A stretch of DNA of 64,000 nucleotides from NCBI GenBank assembly GCA_902805475.1, contig CADCSX010000007.1, positions 2,356,001 through 2,420,000 of the forward strand, in the 5' to 3' direction. This document shows, in pieces, positions 24,996 through 38,455 of this stretch. The stretch comes from Entonaema liquescens (Eukaryota; Ascomycota; Sordariomycetes; Xylariales; Xylariaceae). Position 1 is the stretch's first letter. Every line of letters starts with the position of its first letter. The notes beneath the pieces are model-generated. The model was given only the letters and a program-made list of their open reading frames with translations. It searched no databases and was not told the origin of the DNA. The translations under genes were made by a program, and so were the position numbers.

Positions 24996-27973
24996 ATGGA
25001 AGATGAGGAGCGTATCAAAGATGGCTTAGAAAGTCTTGTCGTCAACACTGCGCCCGCCTCGGAGCAGACGCAGCAGACTATCGTGAAGAAGGAGAGTGAT
25101 AGTACTGCTTCGTCGCCAAATGCCAGCAAGGATTCCCATTCCCAATCAGGAGCTTATCACCTGATGATTTAAAAGATCGCAGTGATAGTGCATCTACTCC
25201 CGACGGGCACCCGCCCAAGCTCTCTCGCAAGGCATCTCGAAAAGTGGTGGCTCCACCTCAACTTTTCAACGACTTACCGGACGTTACCTCGGAATCTTGC
25301 AGCCATTTCCAGTTGATCCCAGACTGTTTATATGGCTCCAAATCTCTTGGGTCGACAGAGCATGACGCGCTGGATTGCGACTGTAGCGAAGAATGGCGTA
25401 CGTATTATTACACATCTTAACCCGTTGGTAATGTCTACAGAGTACTGACAGGGATTATTCAGGGGATGGCATGAACCATGCTTGCGGTGAAGACTCGGAT
25501 TGCATTAATCGAGCCACTAAAATGGAGTGTGTTGATGGTGATTGCAACTGTGGCGAAGGCTGCCAGAACCAACGATTCCAGCGCAAGCAGTATGCTGACG
25601 TTTCAGTAATTCGGACTGAAAAGAAAGGTTTCGGTCTCCGAGCAAACGTATCTCTAGAAGCTCATGATTTCATTTTTGAGTATATCGGAGAAGTCATCAA
25701 CGAACCGACCTTCCGGAGGCGAATGCTCCAATACGACAAAGAAGGCATTCGCCATTTCTACTTCATGTCACTGACAAAAAATGAATTTGTAGACGCAACC
25801 AAAAAGGGTAACCTGGGCCGCTTCTGCAACCACTCGTGCAATCCCAACTGCTATGTAGACAAATGGGTAGTAGGTAACAAACTTCGCATGGGCATATTCG
25901 CCTCGAGGAGGATTCAACCTGGCGAGGAACTCGTTTTCAACTACAATGTGGATAGGTACGGAGCCGATCCTCAACCCTGCTACTGCGGGGAACCCAATTG
26001 TATTGGTTTCATCGGTGGCAAGACACAAACCGAGCGCGCGACGAAATTGTCCGACGCGACCATCGAAGCTCTCGGGATTGATGATGCCGACGGCTGGGAT
26101 ACGACGGTCGCGAAGAAGCCCCGCAAGAAGAAGATTACTGAAGACGATGAGGAGTACGTTAACAGTGTACAAGCTCGCGGACTGGATGAAAAGGATGTTA
26201 CCAAGGTTATGGCAACGCTCATGCAGTGCAAAGAGAAGTGGATTGCAGTCAAATTACTTGAGCGAATCCAGCGCTCTGATGACGATCGGGTCCGCAATCG
26301 AGTTGTGCAAATGCACGGATATCAAATTCTTAAGACCGCACTGAACACGTTTATGGATGACAACAACGTGGTCCTTCAGATCCTCGATATCCTCTATAAG
26401 TTCCCTCGCCTGACTAAGAATAAGATATCCGATTCCAAGATCGAGTCAACTATTCAGCCGTTGACGAAATCCGAGCACGAAGATGTCTCTGCGGAAGCTA
26501 CCCGATTACTGGAGGAATGGAGCAAGTTAGAGGTCGCGTACCGAATTCCCCGAAAAAAGCTGGACCCGAATGCTCAATCAACGGCTAATGCACAGTCTGT
26601 CAACTCTTTCGAGGAACGTCGCGCAAATCGCCCCGAGGAGCCGCTCATCAAGAGTGTTTTCACCCTTCCCGAGAATATTCCCAAGGGTCCACGGAGTAAT
26701 GTTCCTCAACGCAACCAGAATTATTTCAACAACCAACGGTTTCGACGTCCTCAGGGCCAGAACTTACCCCCTGGTTGGTTTACCGCCACCGATAAGCGTG
26801 GCAACTTGTACTACTACACCCGGACTGGCATTACAACATGGCAAAAACCGACTGCGCCACCCGAGTCAGGCCCTCCGCAGCCCAAGGGACCGTCTAAGGC
26901 AGCACAGGAGCAGAAGACGTTGCAAGACATCATTGATTCTGTTACCAGACCGGAAAATGTGCCCAGACGATCAGCATCACAAACCCCGCAGACTAGCACT
27001 CCTACTCAGGAACCTAAGAAGGAGAAATGGCGTTCTCTGCCAATTGAGAAACAAATGAAGATTTATGAGAATACGGTAAGCATTATACTACCCGATAGTC
27101 TTACGTTGCTGGATCGCTAATTATACCAAGCTCTTCCCTCACGTGAAATCTGTCGTAGATAGGTTCCATAAGAAGCTTCCCAAGGATGATCTAAAGAAGT
27201 TCAGCAAGGAGATCAATAAGAAGCTCGTCGCATCCGACTACAAAAATAACCGTGTAGATGATCCAACCACAATCAGTGAGAAGCAGCAGAGGAAGGTCAA
27301 AGAATACGTCAAGGATTTCTTCAACCGTGCAGTTGAGAAGTACAGAGCTCGCGAGCAGAAGAAGGCTGATCGGACTACCGAGTACAATGACTTGCAAGCA
27401 ACTCAAGATACCGATTTGACCGCGACACCAGCCGCCAAAGACGAAGATATCGCAATGACAGACGACGAAGGGGTGAGCTCGACCCCCGGCAGTCTCGATC
27501 GTAAACGAAAACGCGAGGATGACGCGTGCGTCTCACCAAGCTTAACCCCTTCTGAGACGCCTTCGATGAAGCGTGTTAAAGAGGACGAAAGCGATGTCCC
27601 AAGCCCACCCCCTCCGCCTCCTCCGCCGCTTGACGGTGAAGCTGCGATGGACATCACGAATGGATTAGATAAGATATTCGGAGAACAGGACAGTGCCTTG
27701 GTAGAAGAGAAGGAAGAAGCACAGCGTGTAGCTGCCGAAGTTGAACGACAGAAGCTTCGAGAGGAAGAAGCAGCACTTGAGCGAGAGAATGAGCTTAATA
27801 TGCTCGCTTTCGAAAAGGAGCAACATGAGAAGTTGGTAAATGGTAATGGCCATGTCGCTCCAGAAGGGCTTTCCCAGCCCCATGAAAACGCAAACGGTGG
27901 ATTAGACTCAACGAGCGAGGATGGAACTCCAATTCAGCACAGCACCAGGAAGCATGAGGTCATGAGCCACTAA
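24996..27973 (+). CDS. SET2: Histone H3 lysine-36 methyltransferase SET2
   Basis: SET2 methylates H3K36 on transcribed chromatin while bound to elongating RNA polymerase II. Exon model: 24996-25095 (or 25101), 25176-25397, 25463-27075 and 27131-27973, about 925 residues, normal for the family. The first intron is inferred because the frame changes near 25170; the other two have clear GT-AG borders and phases. Domains in order: AWS with clustered cysteines (~70-130, ALDCDCSEEW), SET (~138-255, FIFEYIGEVI, FCNHSCNPNCY, FNYNVDRYG), post-SET (CYCGEPNCIGFIGG), a TFIIS-N-like/autoinhibitory helical region (~300-420), WW (~541-570, LPPGWFTATDKRGNLYYYT), SRI domain (~640-735, HVKSVVDRFHKKLPKDDLKK) for the Pol II CTD, a polyproline run and a C-terminal coiled coil. 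Confidence 0.95.
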
Positions 27974-29560
27974 TATTTCTGTAGCTGCATCTGGATGCTT
28001 GGGGACTTAGCATCATTGATCTAGGCATGTTGGGTCATATTCATTATCAACTTCCAATCGGCCCTATCGACCAGGGTGTTTGGGATAATTTTCTTCGGGA
28101 ACTTACCTCGCCCCTTAATTCCACCTACTTATATTAGTTTCAACAATCGTCCTAAGTACGATATGTATCATCGCCATTCTATGTTCATTACCTCGCACAC
28201 CGGTATCCCGATTCAATTCTAAGGAAGGGCGTCGTTTGTTTTGTTCAATTTTTCAGTTATTATGCTATACAGAGGTGTTTATGATTGCATTTTCCCGGTA
28301 AAAAGTACGCGGTTTTAGGGGTTCTGGCTCATTCGGTGGCGTTCGGTAAAGGGCCAGCTGCACTTTGTTTGCATTTCAATCATCCATCCACCATCAAACG
28401 TCAGGTCGCGGAGCAACGCACAAATAAAGGAGTGTTTCGAATTTTTCAAAGAGGCGGCATATTCCATGCAGTCGACTAATAGGGGCATAGACCCCGGAGA
28501 GGAGAGGAAATGAAGGATGAGGCCCGGTCTGCCAGACGGTTATGTCGTGGCTGCTTAGGATAACAAGAGAGGGGAAATGGCACTAATACACAGACTTCCC
28601 AGAGTCTTCAATTCGGCATGGCCATTTGGGGGAGCAGCAAGCAACGGTGTCAGGCGATAGTCGAGAGCAAGGTCTTTGTGCCATAATAGAGAAGGGAGGC
28701 AAACGGCCGGGTTCTATGGTCCAGTATATACCTCCGGTGATCCATACCACCGTCCATCCTGTCAATAAAAGGGACAAAGGGGCTTCTTCGTTGAGAGAGC
28801 CTCAGTTTGCAATTTCTTGTGCAAGTAGGTCTTCGATGTGTGGAAGTCGGGTACCTAGTGATTTTGCTATGCTTTAATCTGATGTAGCAGGTTTCTAATT
28901 CATCGAGAACCTGCGAATATACGCTGTGCTTTGCTTATAGCAAGCGAAGTTATTGATAATAAAGCAAACACGTTGCTAATCTCATGAGTTCGAGTATAAC
29001 GACCCTCGGGCTTATTTGCTAACGAGTCTTCAAGTCTATACTATTTCTCAAGAAACGCTGCGCAATCTATGACGGCCACCATTACTTCCCAGAACAGGAG
29101 CAAGCAAGCTAACATCCGAATTCTGCATTTCTAGCCGACCGATTCGAAGCGCTTTCTTCTATCTCACCTCCCCCACACGTAAGGGTAGGTAGGTAATCCT
29201 CTCGCGTGTAACCATCGTCCCGAATATAACGATGAAAGCTGACAAGCACCTACATAACTCGTAGGTAACACCGAAATCAAATACCTATAAGCGAAAAATA
29301 CATACGGCTATGTAGGTAAGCACGGAGGTATAGTAGCACCCGGATCAACATAACCTCCATTTGCCCCCCCCCCCAGGATGACCTTTCCCTTCCTTTCCTT
29401 TCCCCTCTTCTCCTTACATTTCCTTTCATAAATTCATGGGGTGCGCATCATACCTAGTTATCCCTTATTAACCCTCCCCTTCTGATTTATCATGTAATTC
29501 CAAACCCATCTAAGGAAACCTCATCGCGTGGCAAAGCAAATAAAACCACCCGCTGTCCAA
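27974..29560. other. Convergent intergenic region
   Basis: 3' flanks of SET2 (+) and GABA transaminase (-). No coding sequence is supported. A C-run near 29366-29374 and TACCTA-type words are present. Confidence 0.5.
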
Positions 29561-31159
29561 TTAGCTCGAAACAACCTTCTCCAGCGCCTCGACGAGGATA
29601 TCGGCATGGTGCTTCTCGAAGATAAGCATCGGCCTTAAGCGCACGGCAGTCGCACCGCTGCCCCCGATATTCACGCCGAACTTCTTGGCCTTCTTGAGGA
29701 ACTCGTCGCGGTGCGGGTTATCGAAGGCGATAAACGTGCCCTGGCCCTTGCCGCGCAGGTTGTCGAACTGGCCGGGGTATTTCTTCGCCAGGCCCTCGAG
29801 CTTGCCGAAGAGGTAGTCGCCGACGCGCGCCGTGTTGGCGACCAGGTCGTGGCGCTGGATCTCGTCGATGATGGCGCGGAAGAGCAGCGCGCGGGCGGGG
29901 TCGCCCATCCACGTGTTGAATTGCCGGTAGGGCTTGTTGGGGCGGAGCGTCGGGTCCCCGTAGTAGAAGCCCGCCGTCTGGGCTTTCTTGCTGAAGGTCA
30001 CCATGTCCGGAGGCTCGGGGAGGTCCCAGTGGTCGTGGGCCCAGAACTTTCCTGTGGCGCCGACACCGGTCTGCACTTCATCGACGATGAGCAGGACTCC
30101 GTGCTTCTTAGTTATCGCGCGAAGACCCCGGAAGAAAGCCGGCGAGGCATGGTTGTCACCACCCTCGGATTGGATAGGCTCTACGATCACGGCAGCCGGA
30201 GGTACGTGGTAGTTCTTGATGAGGTGTTCGACTTCGGCAAGGGAGTCGGCTTCAGCCTTAGCATTCTCTTCGGCGTGCTCCTCTAGAGGGTACTTAAGTT
30301 GAGGAAAGGTAGCATGAGGCCAGTCAAAAGCAGGGATATCGAGCTTATGGATAGGCTTCGATCTAGTTGTTGAAAGAGTACCAAACAAGCGGCCGTGGAA
30401 GGCAGTCTTGAATGACAGAATGGAGAGCTCGGATGCACCCGGAGTTTTGTTCAGCATGGACGACTCCATCTCCTCTTCGGTGAACTCAACGGCAGGGCCA
30501 CCCCGATCGCGTTGACGCCTCCACATGAAGGCTGCTTTATAGGCCGTTTCGTTCGCATCTGATCCAGCCATACCCGTAAATACCTGGTTAAGTCCCTTAG
30601 GTGCTACCTTGAGGATACCGGTCTCTAAGACCTCGGCCCAGTCGTGAGAAGGGAAGTTACCCAAAGCAGGTCGGTTGATTAGAGCTGTGACCATCTCCGG
30701 GCTTTCGGCGGCTTTTCTCAGAACCGGGTTGTTATACCCGACGGGTATCGAGGCAATTTGAGCATAACTTAATAACCAATGGTTAGCTTCTATCGAGTAA
30801 TGGAAGAGATAGGTCCTATATGTGACGACTTACACATCAAGCAGAGCATTTCCATCCGGGTCGATGATGTAGTTGCCAACGCTCTTCGTGTAGTCCGCAA
30901 GCATGTTTAAGCTTCGGGTATCGAAGACCTGAGTCAATTTGGTAATGTACTCTTTAGACACCGGCCCGGGGATCTCCGTCTTCAGGACGGGACGCTCTGG
31001 CTCTCCGGGAAGATAACTCGAAGCCATCCTAGCGCTAGATGCCATGAACTGGCGTGTTAGAGTCCGAGAGAAAGGTTGTCTCGATATCGATGCGGCGGAC
31101 ACGGATCTCGAAACCGTAGTGAGGGGTCGCAAGGCGACTCCATGGCGAAGAACACCCAT
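29561..31159 (-). CDS. 4-aminobutyrate aminotransferase (GABA transaminase), mitochondrial type
   Basis: A PLP enzyme that converts GABA and 2-oxoglutarate to succinate semialdehyde and glutamate (GABA shunt). Two exons, 31159-30834 and 30767-29561, are joined by a 66-nt GTAAGT...TTAAG intron that gives LLDVYAQIASIPVGYNNP; 510 residues, normal length. The first ~45 residues are Arg/Ser-rich with almost no acidic residues, like a mitochondrial presequence. Family motifs: MAGSDANETAYKAAFMWRRQ, SFKTAFHGRLFGTLSTTRSK, AAVIVEPIQSEGGDNHAS, LLIVDEVQTGVGATGKFW and the PLP-lysine segment MVTFSKKAQTAGFYYGD (~residue 369), then QFNTWMGDPARALL. In-frame ATGs at residues ~39 and ~45 could yield a shorter, cytosolic form. 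The gene is the fungal counterpart of UGA1/gatA. Confidence 0.94.
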
Positions 31160-34100
31160 CTTTATTATTTATCTATATCCGGACTGGGCTCTCACTAAGC
31201 CCAGATCACGAAAAAAGGTAATCAAATTTGGGGGTAATAATTGGTCGTCTATTCCGATTCCGAGTCCACGGGGAATTGTTACACCTCGACAACAAAGAAA
31301 GAGAAATCTCGAGGGGTCCCGAGGATGTTTTAAAGGAAAGGGACTCGGATGAGATAATAAAGCTTAAAAGCTATCGAGCTCTTATCGCAGCGGCCGAATC
31401 CCAGCAAACCAAGCTTTGCGGGGTCCTTCATAACCCTTTGTGATTGGACAATGAGTCGTTGACAAGTTACGTCAGCGATATCCGGTCTATACTTATTTAC
31501 GTAATGATGCGTTCCTGTCCTATCGTTGGTCCCTGCCCCGCAACGCGAGAGAACAGATCCGGGTCCGTGCCGAGCGCCAGCGTCCCGGCTCCTGGAGAAG
31601 CTCGAATTAGCAATTGCGGAATCCGGAAGGTCCATGCGATATCACCTCAACGCCCTTAAGCGCGTATCCACTAATCAACTTCCCGACATCGCTGCTGGTA
31701 GCCGACGTTCGATGTTATGATGAGAGCATAAGAATCGTATCTTTACGAATTGAGATAGATATTTGTAAGTATATCCTTTCTGAAGAGGGGTTGACTTTTG
31801 GGGAGGAATGACAGAAAGATAAAGGTGCATGTAACTCGTGCCAACGTACAATATCTGTGTTACTCACAGCCAGCCAGTACGAGCATCAGCAAGCTGTATT
31901 GCCGGGTTATCGTTTATATTGTGCTCACGCGGCTGTCGTATGCATGCAATGTCTTTAGCAGGTTGGTTGTAATTGGATGTATTACTATACAGGGTGCATA
32001 GATATGGTGGTATAAGAGAGAAAAGGGGGTATAACTTCTGTCTACCCTACGCATCTCAACACCATATTTTGAATATACTAAAACTGCATACCTTTTGAGG
32101 AGGAATAAACGTAGCACACCAAATAACGAATTATAACTTTCAAACAATCATTCATGTTCACGGGAGACCAGGTAGATATTATGCATATTGTTTGTACCTG
32201 CTAAAGACTATGATGCAGGCGTATATTTCTATCTTCCCTCTTCTACTTAAGAAGTAGTCATCCAGAAAGGTTTACATTACGAAATCGTATTCCTCTTGGT
32301 TAGCATTGCTAGTCTTGCTTAACTACCTACTAGGACTACAAGTCTACTCTGAAGTAGGTACTAGGTATCGTAAGATATGCCAGGTATCAGGTAGAGTCAT
32401 GTAACTGCAATCACGTTGATGCCGCATGCTCAACCAACGACGGAGTAGGGGGCCGTTACGTACCAGGGAACTTGACTTGGTCCTTTCGTAACGACGGACT
32501 CATAGGTTATCAAACCCGAGGTAGGTTTTGAAACGTCCCGGTTAAACTATCGTCTTCCTCCATGTCCTAACTTTATGCCCCTAAGCTTCACAACAGTTTC
32601 CACGTAGGTTACTTTTATATCGACAGCTTGCCTTCGTTAGCTGGCTAAAGCTAATCTGAAACGTCGTTCAACAAATCATAGATGCCTAAACATGATCGTT
32701 TCACTGTATTCTTCGTGCTTCCCAGGTGAGTATTGCTGCTAGATTTTTCCGTAAGTCGCAAGTTTGATGAGATCGGTAGGCCGAGATGAAAACACATGAG
32801 TTGAACTGCAAAAAGCCATTAAGGTGGCAAACTTATACAGGCCAACTTTTAAATATCGACCGCCTACTTAGATAACATATATGGCCAAAGCTAGACATAG
32901 AAAACATATAACTATTCTAATATAACTTGTTGAATGGATATTGGCCTGAACGAGCTCAAGGCGATCAAGGAAAGAAAAGACATAGGTTGGCGTGATTGAG
33001 GCATTCAAGGATCTGGCCACCGAGTCTATAGGCGATAAGTACCAGAGCATGAGATAGTCGGACGACAATTAGTCATTTCGAACCTGCATTTTCGAGGCGT
33101 CGTAGGTTTGAGGCTAAACTTCAGCTCATTTATGCGTACATAACGTGGGACATCGCAATCAATAGCAAGTAAACTATCACGGATTAGGTGGTAGATGACG
33201 AGGTCCTGGAGGTGCCCTTCATCTCCACCAGAATCACTTGTAAACCACTCTCAGCGGACAAGGGCTAAGATAAGGGGATGACGTAGTAAGGGATCTAGTT
33301 TGGTTCGAAGCTTACTACTACCTAGCTAGTTGCTTGCCATTTGTGTATAAAGGGAATATAATGCCCTTCGATTTGGAAAGGGGTAGGCTTTGAGCATGAA
33401 ATATATGCATATACTTGAGCTGTTTACCAGCTAGTTACGCTGCCGCTTCGTAGGTGGTATATCATATTGAGGATCACTTCTGACGACCAGGCTATTTTTT
33501 CTTATTTACTCGAGATTTAGTTTCTGCCTTCCTTTGACTAGTCTTTCCTGTTTCCCTTAAATCTTATCTCTCTGTGGGATATTTATCTAGCATACACGAG
33601 GGACAGGACGAAGCCAAAGCTGAAGAGACATCTATAACGTACGTAGAATTGTGTGCCTGATTGTCAATTGTGTGTGCTACCCAAGCGCTTCTGTATTATT
33701 TATGTCGAGATAGACAATGCCTAGTTTCCTTGCGCTGTCTCATACATTCTTGTGGTATACCCCCTTTCCCGTATTTTATTAAATACGACACCGAGAATTG
33801 ATCTAGTTTCAAGTAACAGACTTGCATGTATGATTGGAGACAATAAGGAACATGATCGATTACATGTATGCAAGCCTTGATACGGCAGTAGTATGAATCT
33901 GTTGGACACTGAGAAATCCTTCAGCCACTCAAACTAGCCATGATATGCTTGCCAGAGATACCCATTAGTTAATACTTATGATTAAAAGAACCGAAGAGAT
34001 TACTAGTCAGGAGAAAATATTGATTTACCACGTTGCTCTGCTTAAGAGATCAAGTGATGTAAGAGGCTGATATATATCGTTGGTTACCTATTTTAATATA

Positions 34101-37100
34101 CTGTAGTAAATAAAATATGCTGTTGGTTCAACAGAAACAGAAAGCAACCGTCGATAACGAATATAAAACAACATCAGCTCCAGCCTCACAGCCTAACCCC
34201 GCCATATTCTCTGCATACCCTACCTACATACCATAAACCCGACTGGGGTGGAAGTGAACGGTTATAACCGAAAGGCACAGCTGAAAGGCCAAGGCGTAGA
34301 GGTTCATTTCGCTGACATATGTGTATTTGTGTATTTCCGTATGCAGACGTCCAATATCTAATGCTGTCAGTAACTGTCTTACGAAGCGTTAATATCCCCC
34401 CACATGAAACCGTCCTTGCGAACGCACACGATTCCTACTCCTACTGCTACTGCTTGCTGCAAGGTACCACCGCAGCGCAGGACTTGATCTATCATATTTT
34501 CCACCGTCGCACAGCAGATGTGTGCGCAATGCGGGATACACCCGCAGCCCAGAAGTCCTAGCTGATACGTAGTACAACCAACTATTTTGCGTCGTAGAGC
34601 CAATCATAGCGGCTCCGTGCCTTATTTTTACTAAATTTCTTTTTTTTCTTTTTTTTTCTTTTCTTCTTCTTCAACGGCACACAGTAATCGATACATGCCT
34701 AGACAAAACCTAGCCATGCCATGCAAATAATCGAAAAGGATTCCCGCCGGAAGGATCGCAAGCTAGGCCGCAAACTGGTTAGCACGGACGGAGTATTCGG
34801 AAATTTGATCTCTGGAACTGCCAATGGGCCATGCATGGCATGGGCACGTAGCGACGATGGGGGGAGAAAAGGGCGAAACGTGGCCGCGTAGAGCGTCCCG
34901 TGGTCCCGGGGCCAATTTGCTGAGATTCGAATGGGTGGCATTGACTGCTAAATTGCTTTGGGCCGAATTCGCCGTTCTTCTTGGCTTATATGAAACTTCT
35001 ATTATATATACCTACTTATTACTGGTGTTGTTGTTTACTTTTTCTCCATCTTGGGAAAACTGTTTACGACGAATATTAGATGGGAAAATAATAACTACCT
35101 AACCTATGGACTAGGTAGGGTAGGGATATGTGCTGTTCGAATATCGATGCCAATTTACCTACCGTCTTCTAGCGCACAAGTTATCTTTTACACTGCCGCG
35201 ACCTCGATCGCCCTAACGCAAGAAGACATCGGTGAAAAATATCCAATATATGCAAAGGAAAAAAAAAAAAAAAAAAAAGGGAGAGAGAAAGACTTGGCCT
35301 CACCAGCGTAGGTAGTACATTAGTCCAGACCGACGAAACCCTTAGCGCTTGCGGAGGACATGGCAAAGCGAAATTGCAGTGGACCTAGGTAGGGCTACTA
35401 GCTTGCACGGCTTGGGCTCGTGTTGTAAAAAGTCTTTGACGTATTATACTAACCAACTAGGTACTAACTAACTATTAGTATGGGTTCCTGGTTTGAGGCT
35501 CAGATCGCGAGACGATCTTGGTTGAAGAAAACCGAAACCCGGACCGTCGGGTGCGGCTTGGACGGCCCTAAGTATGTATAATCCTAAGTATAATAGGCGA
35601 GAAACTAAACCATACATATATACACGTGCTGCATACTATGTCTCAGAAACTTGGTACCGAGGGCAGGTTTAAGAGATATATAGGTATGTATGTAGGTGTG
35701 TATGTATGTCTGTCTTCGACGGGGACGGTGACACGTGAATCCCACGAGGCTTTCCTCGGTGATGGCACCGGCAGGTGTGTACATTGACTTGTGACACCGT
35801 GAAGATCCTGCGTGGACCGATAGCGCTCACCGTCTGTCGGTGGTGGACCTGCTGCGGCCTCTTTGCCCCTCCGACTAGAGCGTTGAGCGTGAAGATCTCG
35901 GGATCTTCCCTGACAGACTCATCATTCGGGGTTTGTTGAATAATAGAAATTACTGTATGGGTATCACATTACTTGGAGTTGGAGCTTCTCGGGCTAGGTA
36001 TTCATGAGATGAGTAACACATATCTTTATCGTATGCTATTATATATTTACCTACCTAGTTAGATCTTGGATATACGGCTAAGTTACGTTTGATATGTGAG
36101 ATAGAGCGTGTCCTGGTGTTTGGTAAATATCCTCGTCGACATGCCTTGATATAACTAACTATGTGAAATATGAAATATGCCGTGTTAGTTTGGCAGCTCG
36201 AGACGATACTAATTACTGGCATGCCGAATGAGAGAGCTATGCGTGTTAGAAAAAGATATTGGGTTCCGCATGGATAATTCTTGGTCCATTGCCTAATGAA
36301 GACATATGAAGACATATAGAGAGTTGTGGGCTAAGAGTTCGGAATGTGACTTGCACAGACAAGTCGTGTTAGTGACAGTGTCTTCTTCTGGCAGCTACTA
36401 TTTAGTATTAACTACCTAAGTCAAGATGATGGTTAGGCCCTAGGGCAGATTTCAGCGGTCAGAAATCTGGGTCAATCAAAGCAGCTAAAGCCAGGCGGAC
36501 CTTGCCAGCCGTGGCTCTGGGCTCGAATAGTCTAGAAGCTCATTGGCGAAATGTTGTCGCATCGGAGATTATTCTTTTATTTTTCCCTGTCGGGCTAAGA
36601 TAGCAACGCTGATCGCCAGGGCCTTCAGTAAACCCCCCGGTTCTTCTCTCCCTTGCATTTCGCATATGCAAAATATTTTCGTGTGCTCTGTGCTCTATTA
36701 ATAAGTCGAATTTATCATCGTCATCATTCTGATGTACACAACAATGTTGTTGTAGTGGTATGTTGTAACACCAATGGGTGATTCGGTGCTTATATCCGGT
36801 CGGTTCATGATTTTGTTGAGGAATTATATTGTATATAGTTATTTCCATTATCTTATGAACTTTCCAACTATTACCTATTATTGCTATGATAGTTAAGCAG
36901 TCATCATGAACCCGGCATCCCACCGGTACATGTGAAACAAACCGGGGGAGACTGGAAATACACTACAAACGTACCTAGGGATACGCCAATATTCTTACTA
37001 TTCTTACTATTCTTACTACTGTTTTGTTTCGTGTGAGCTCGTAACAGCTGGGGAATTAATCCGGCCGTCATATTATTCGTCTGATATGACGACCCTAATT

Positions 37101-38115
37101 TGTTAGGCTTGTCCCTGATACGAACCTTTTGGAATGGGTATGAAGTCAGGAAAAAAGACGTCTGGTATGAGAGACTACGTAGTAGTCATTTAATGGGCGA
37201 AGCCATAGCAAACAACGATGCCCCTGGCATGAAAACGAGCAATCCATCGTGATCAGTGACTGTATCACGATTGGAATATCCGACTAGATGCGCAAGAAGG
37301 TGGAGAAACAAGACCTTTAGGGCTTTGCTGCCAGCTTTTCAAAGAGGCTCAGAGTGTCAGATGGTAAGGTCCGCGAGGCCACGCCAGCAAGTGGATTTCC
37401 TCTCACAGACCCATATCATCAAACCCAATGCTACCGGGGCTTTTACTAGTGAAGTTCGAAAAAGAGACCACCAACTTTTCTGTAGCTATTAGTCATGGAG
37501 TAACAGTTAATAACAATAATAACAGCAACGATAATACTACTAATAAGACGAAGTTATTTCCGCTTACCGTTTTGTTGGTCTTGAAATCTTTTTTACTCTT
37601 TTACTCCTTTTTTTTTTTCCTTCTTTCTTTCTCTTGGCCTCAGGTAGAAGGGTCAGACAAGCTTACTTTTTCATATTCCTTCGCCGCAATTCTTACGATC
37701 CTTCCGTATTGGGCAAGCAGGCTGAGTAGTCCAAGACCTCATACACTCATTCCATTCGTTCTTGGATACGTCGGTACCTGCGTCCTTTTTTTTTCTCCCA
37801 CTGCCGAGGCCATTGACGAAAGTCCGGGACCTCGGACAAACTGACCTATCTGGTGTCGACCAACTCAACTATCGTATCCGTCGTAATCAATTAAAAGCCC
37901 CAAAGAGGCTTTACCAAGGAATACGTGGTTTCAATTGGAAACTTTTCACAGTGACACCGATATTCAAGGGGGAATTGAGGCTTGACGTTCAAACGGTAGA
38001 AGATACAAAAAAAAAGAAGCCAAAAGAAGCAACATTTGCGGGAGAAGAAAAAAAAAGGGTGAACTTGGGGGCTGAATAAAACAAGGACTGAGATCGATCC
38101 ACGACAAGGCAACCC

Positions 38116-38158
38116 TTTCCAATACCAATACCAATACCAGTACCCAGTACCCAGTACC
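38116..38158. repeat. CCAATA / CCCAGTA microsatellite
   Basis: Consecutive short units CCAATA and then CCCAGTA. Low-complexity spacer DNA; overlapping ORFs rich in Tyr-Trp-Tyr are artefacts of this repeat. Confidence 0.75.
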
Positions 38159-38429
38159 ATAGAAGTCGAAGCTGCAAATCATATTGGTTAATTCAGCCCA
38201 ACGGAGCCAGCCAGGCACGAATCCTGTCAGCCTATCCGTGCCCTTGTCCAACGGTAGATTCCTACCTTCTCAGCGGCATTAGCCATCTCAAAGGAGGGGC
38301 AGATACGGGGTCGTCTCCCGGGTGTCTCGCCTTCATGATAGGCTGTTATACCTGCATACCCCTGCCAACATCTCCAAGAGGAAAAGGAAAAAAAGGTTTC
38401 CCAAAAGGACGGGAATACAAGGGTCGTGT

Positions 38430-38455
38430 TCTGTCTGTCTGTCTGTCTGTCTGTA
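38430..38455. repeat. (CTGT)n microsatellite
   Basis: Six perfect CTGT units in the spacer upstream of the four-TM gene. They generate Ser-Val-Cys-Leu repeats in all plus frames, which are not real proteins. Confidence 0.85.

Noticed and set aside
25471..27120. SET2 starting at ATG 25471
   Set aside because: It would cut through the AWS domain; the upstream exon ending at 25397 supplies the missing AWS cysteines in frame.
29711..30286. 191-codon plus-strand ORF
   Set aside because: It is the antisense shadow of the GC-rich GABA transaminase exon and has no family motifs.
34379..34603. Cys-rich 74-residue frame as a small secreted protein
   Set aside because: It has no signal peptide, the cysteines are not spaced like a known family, and a near-equal frame overlaps it; chance is more likely.
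37428..37844. Hydrophobic 138-codon ORF
   Set aside because: It is built on T-rich low-complexity DNA (LLLFYSFFFFLLSF) with no conserved motif or splice support.
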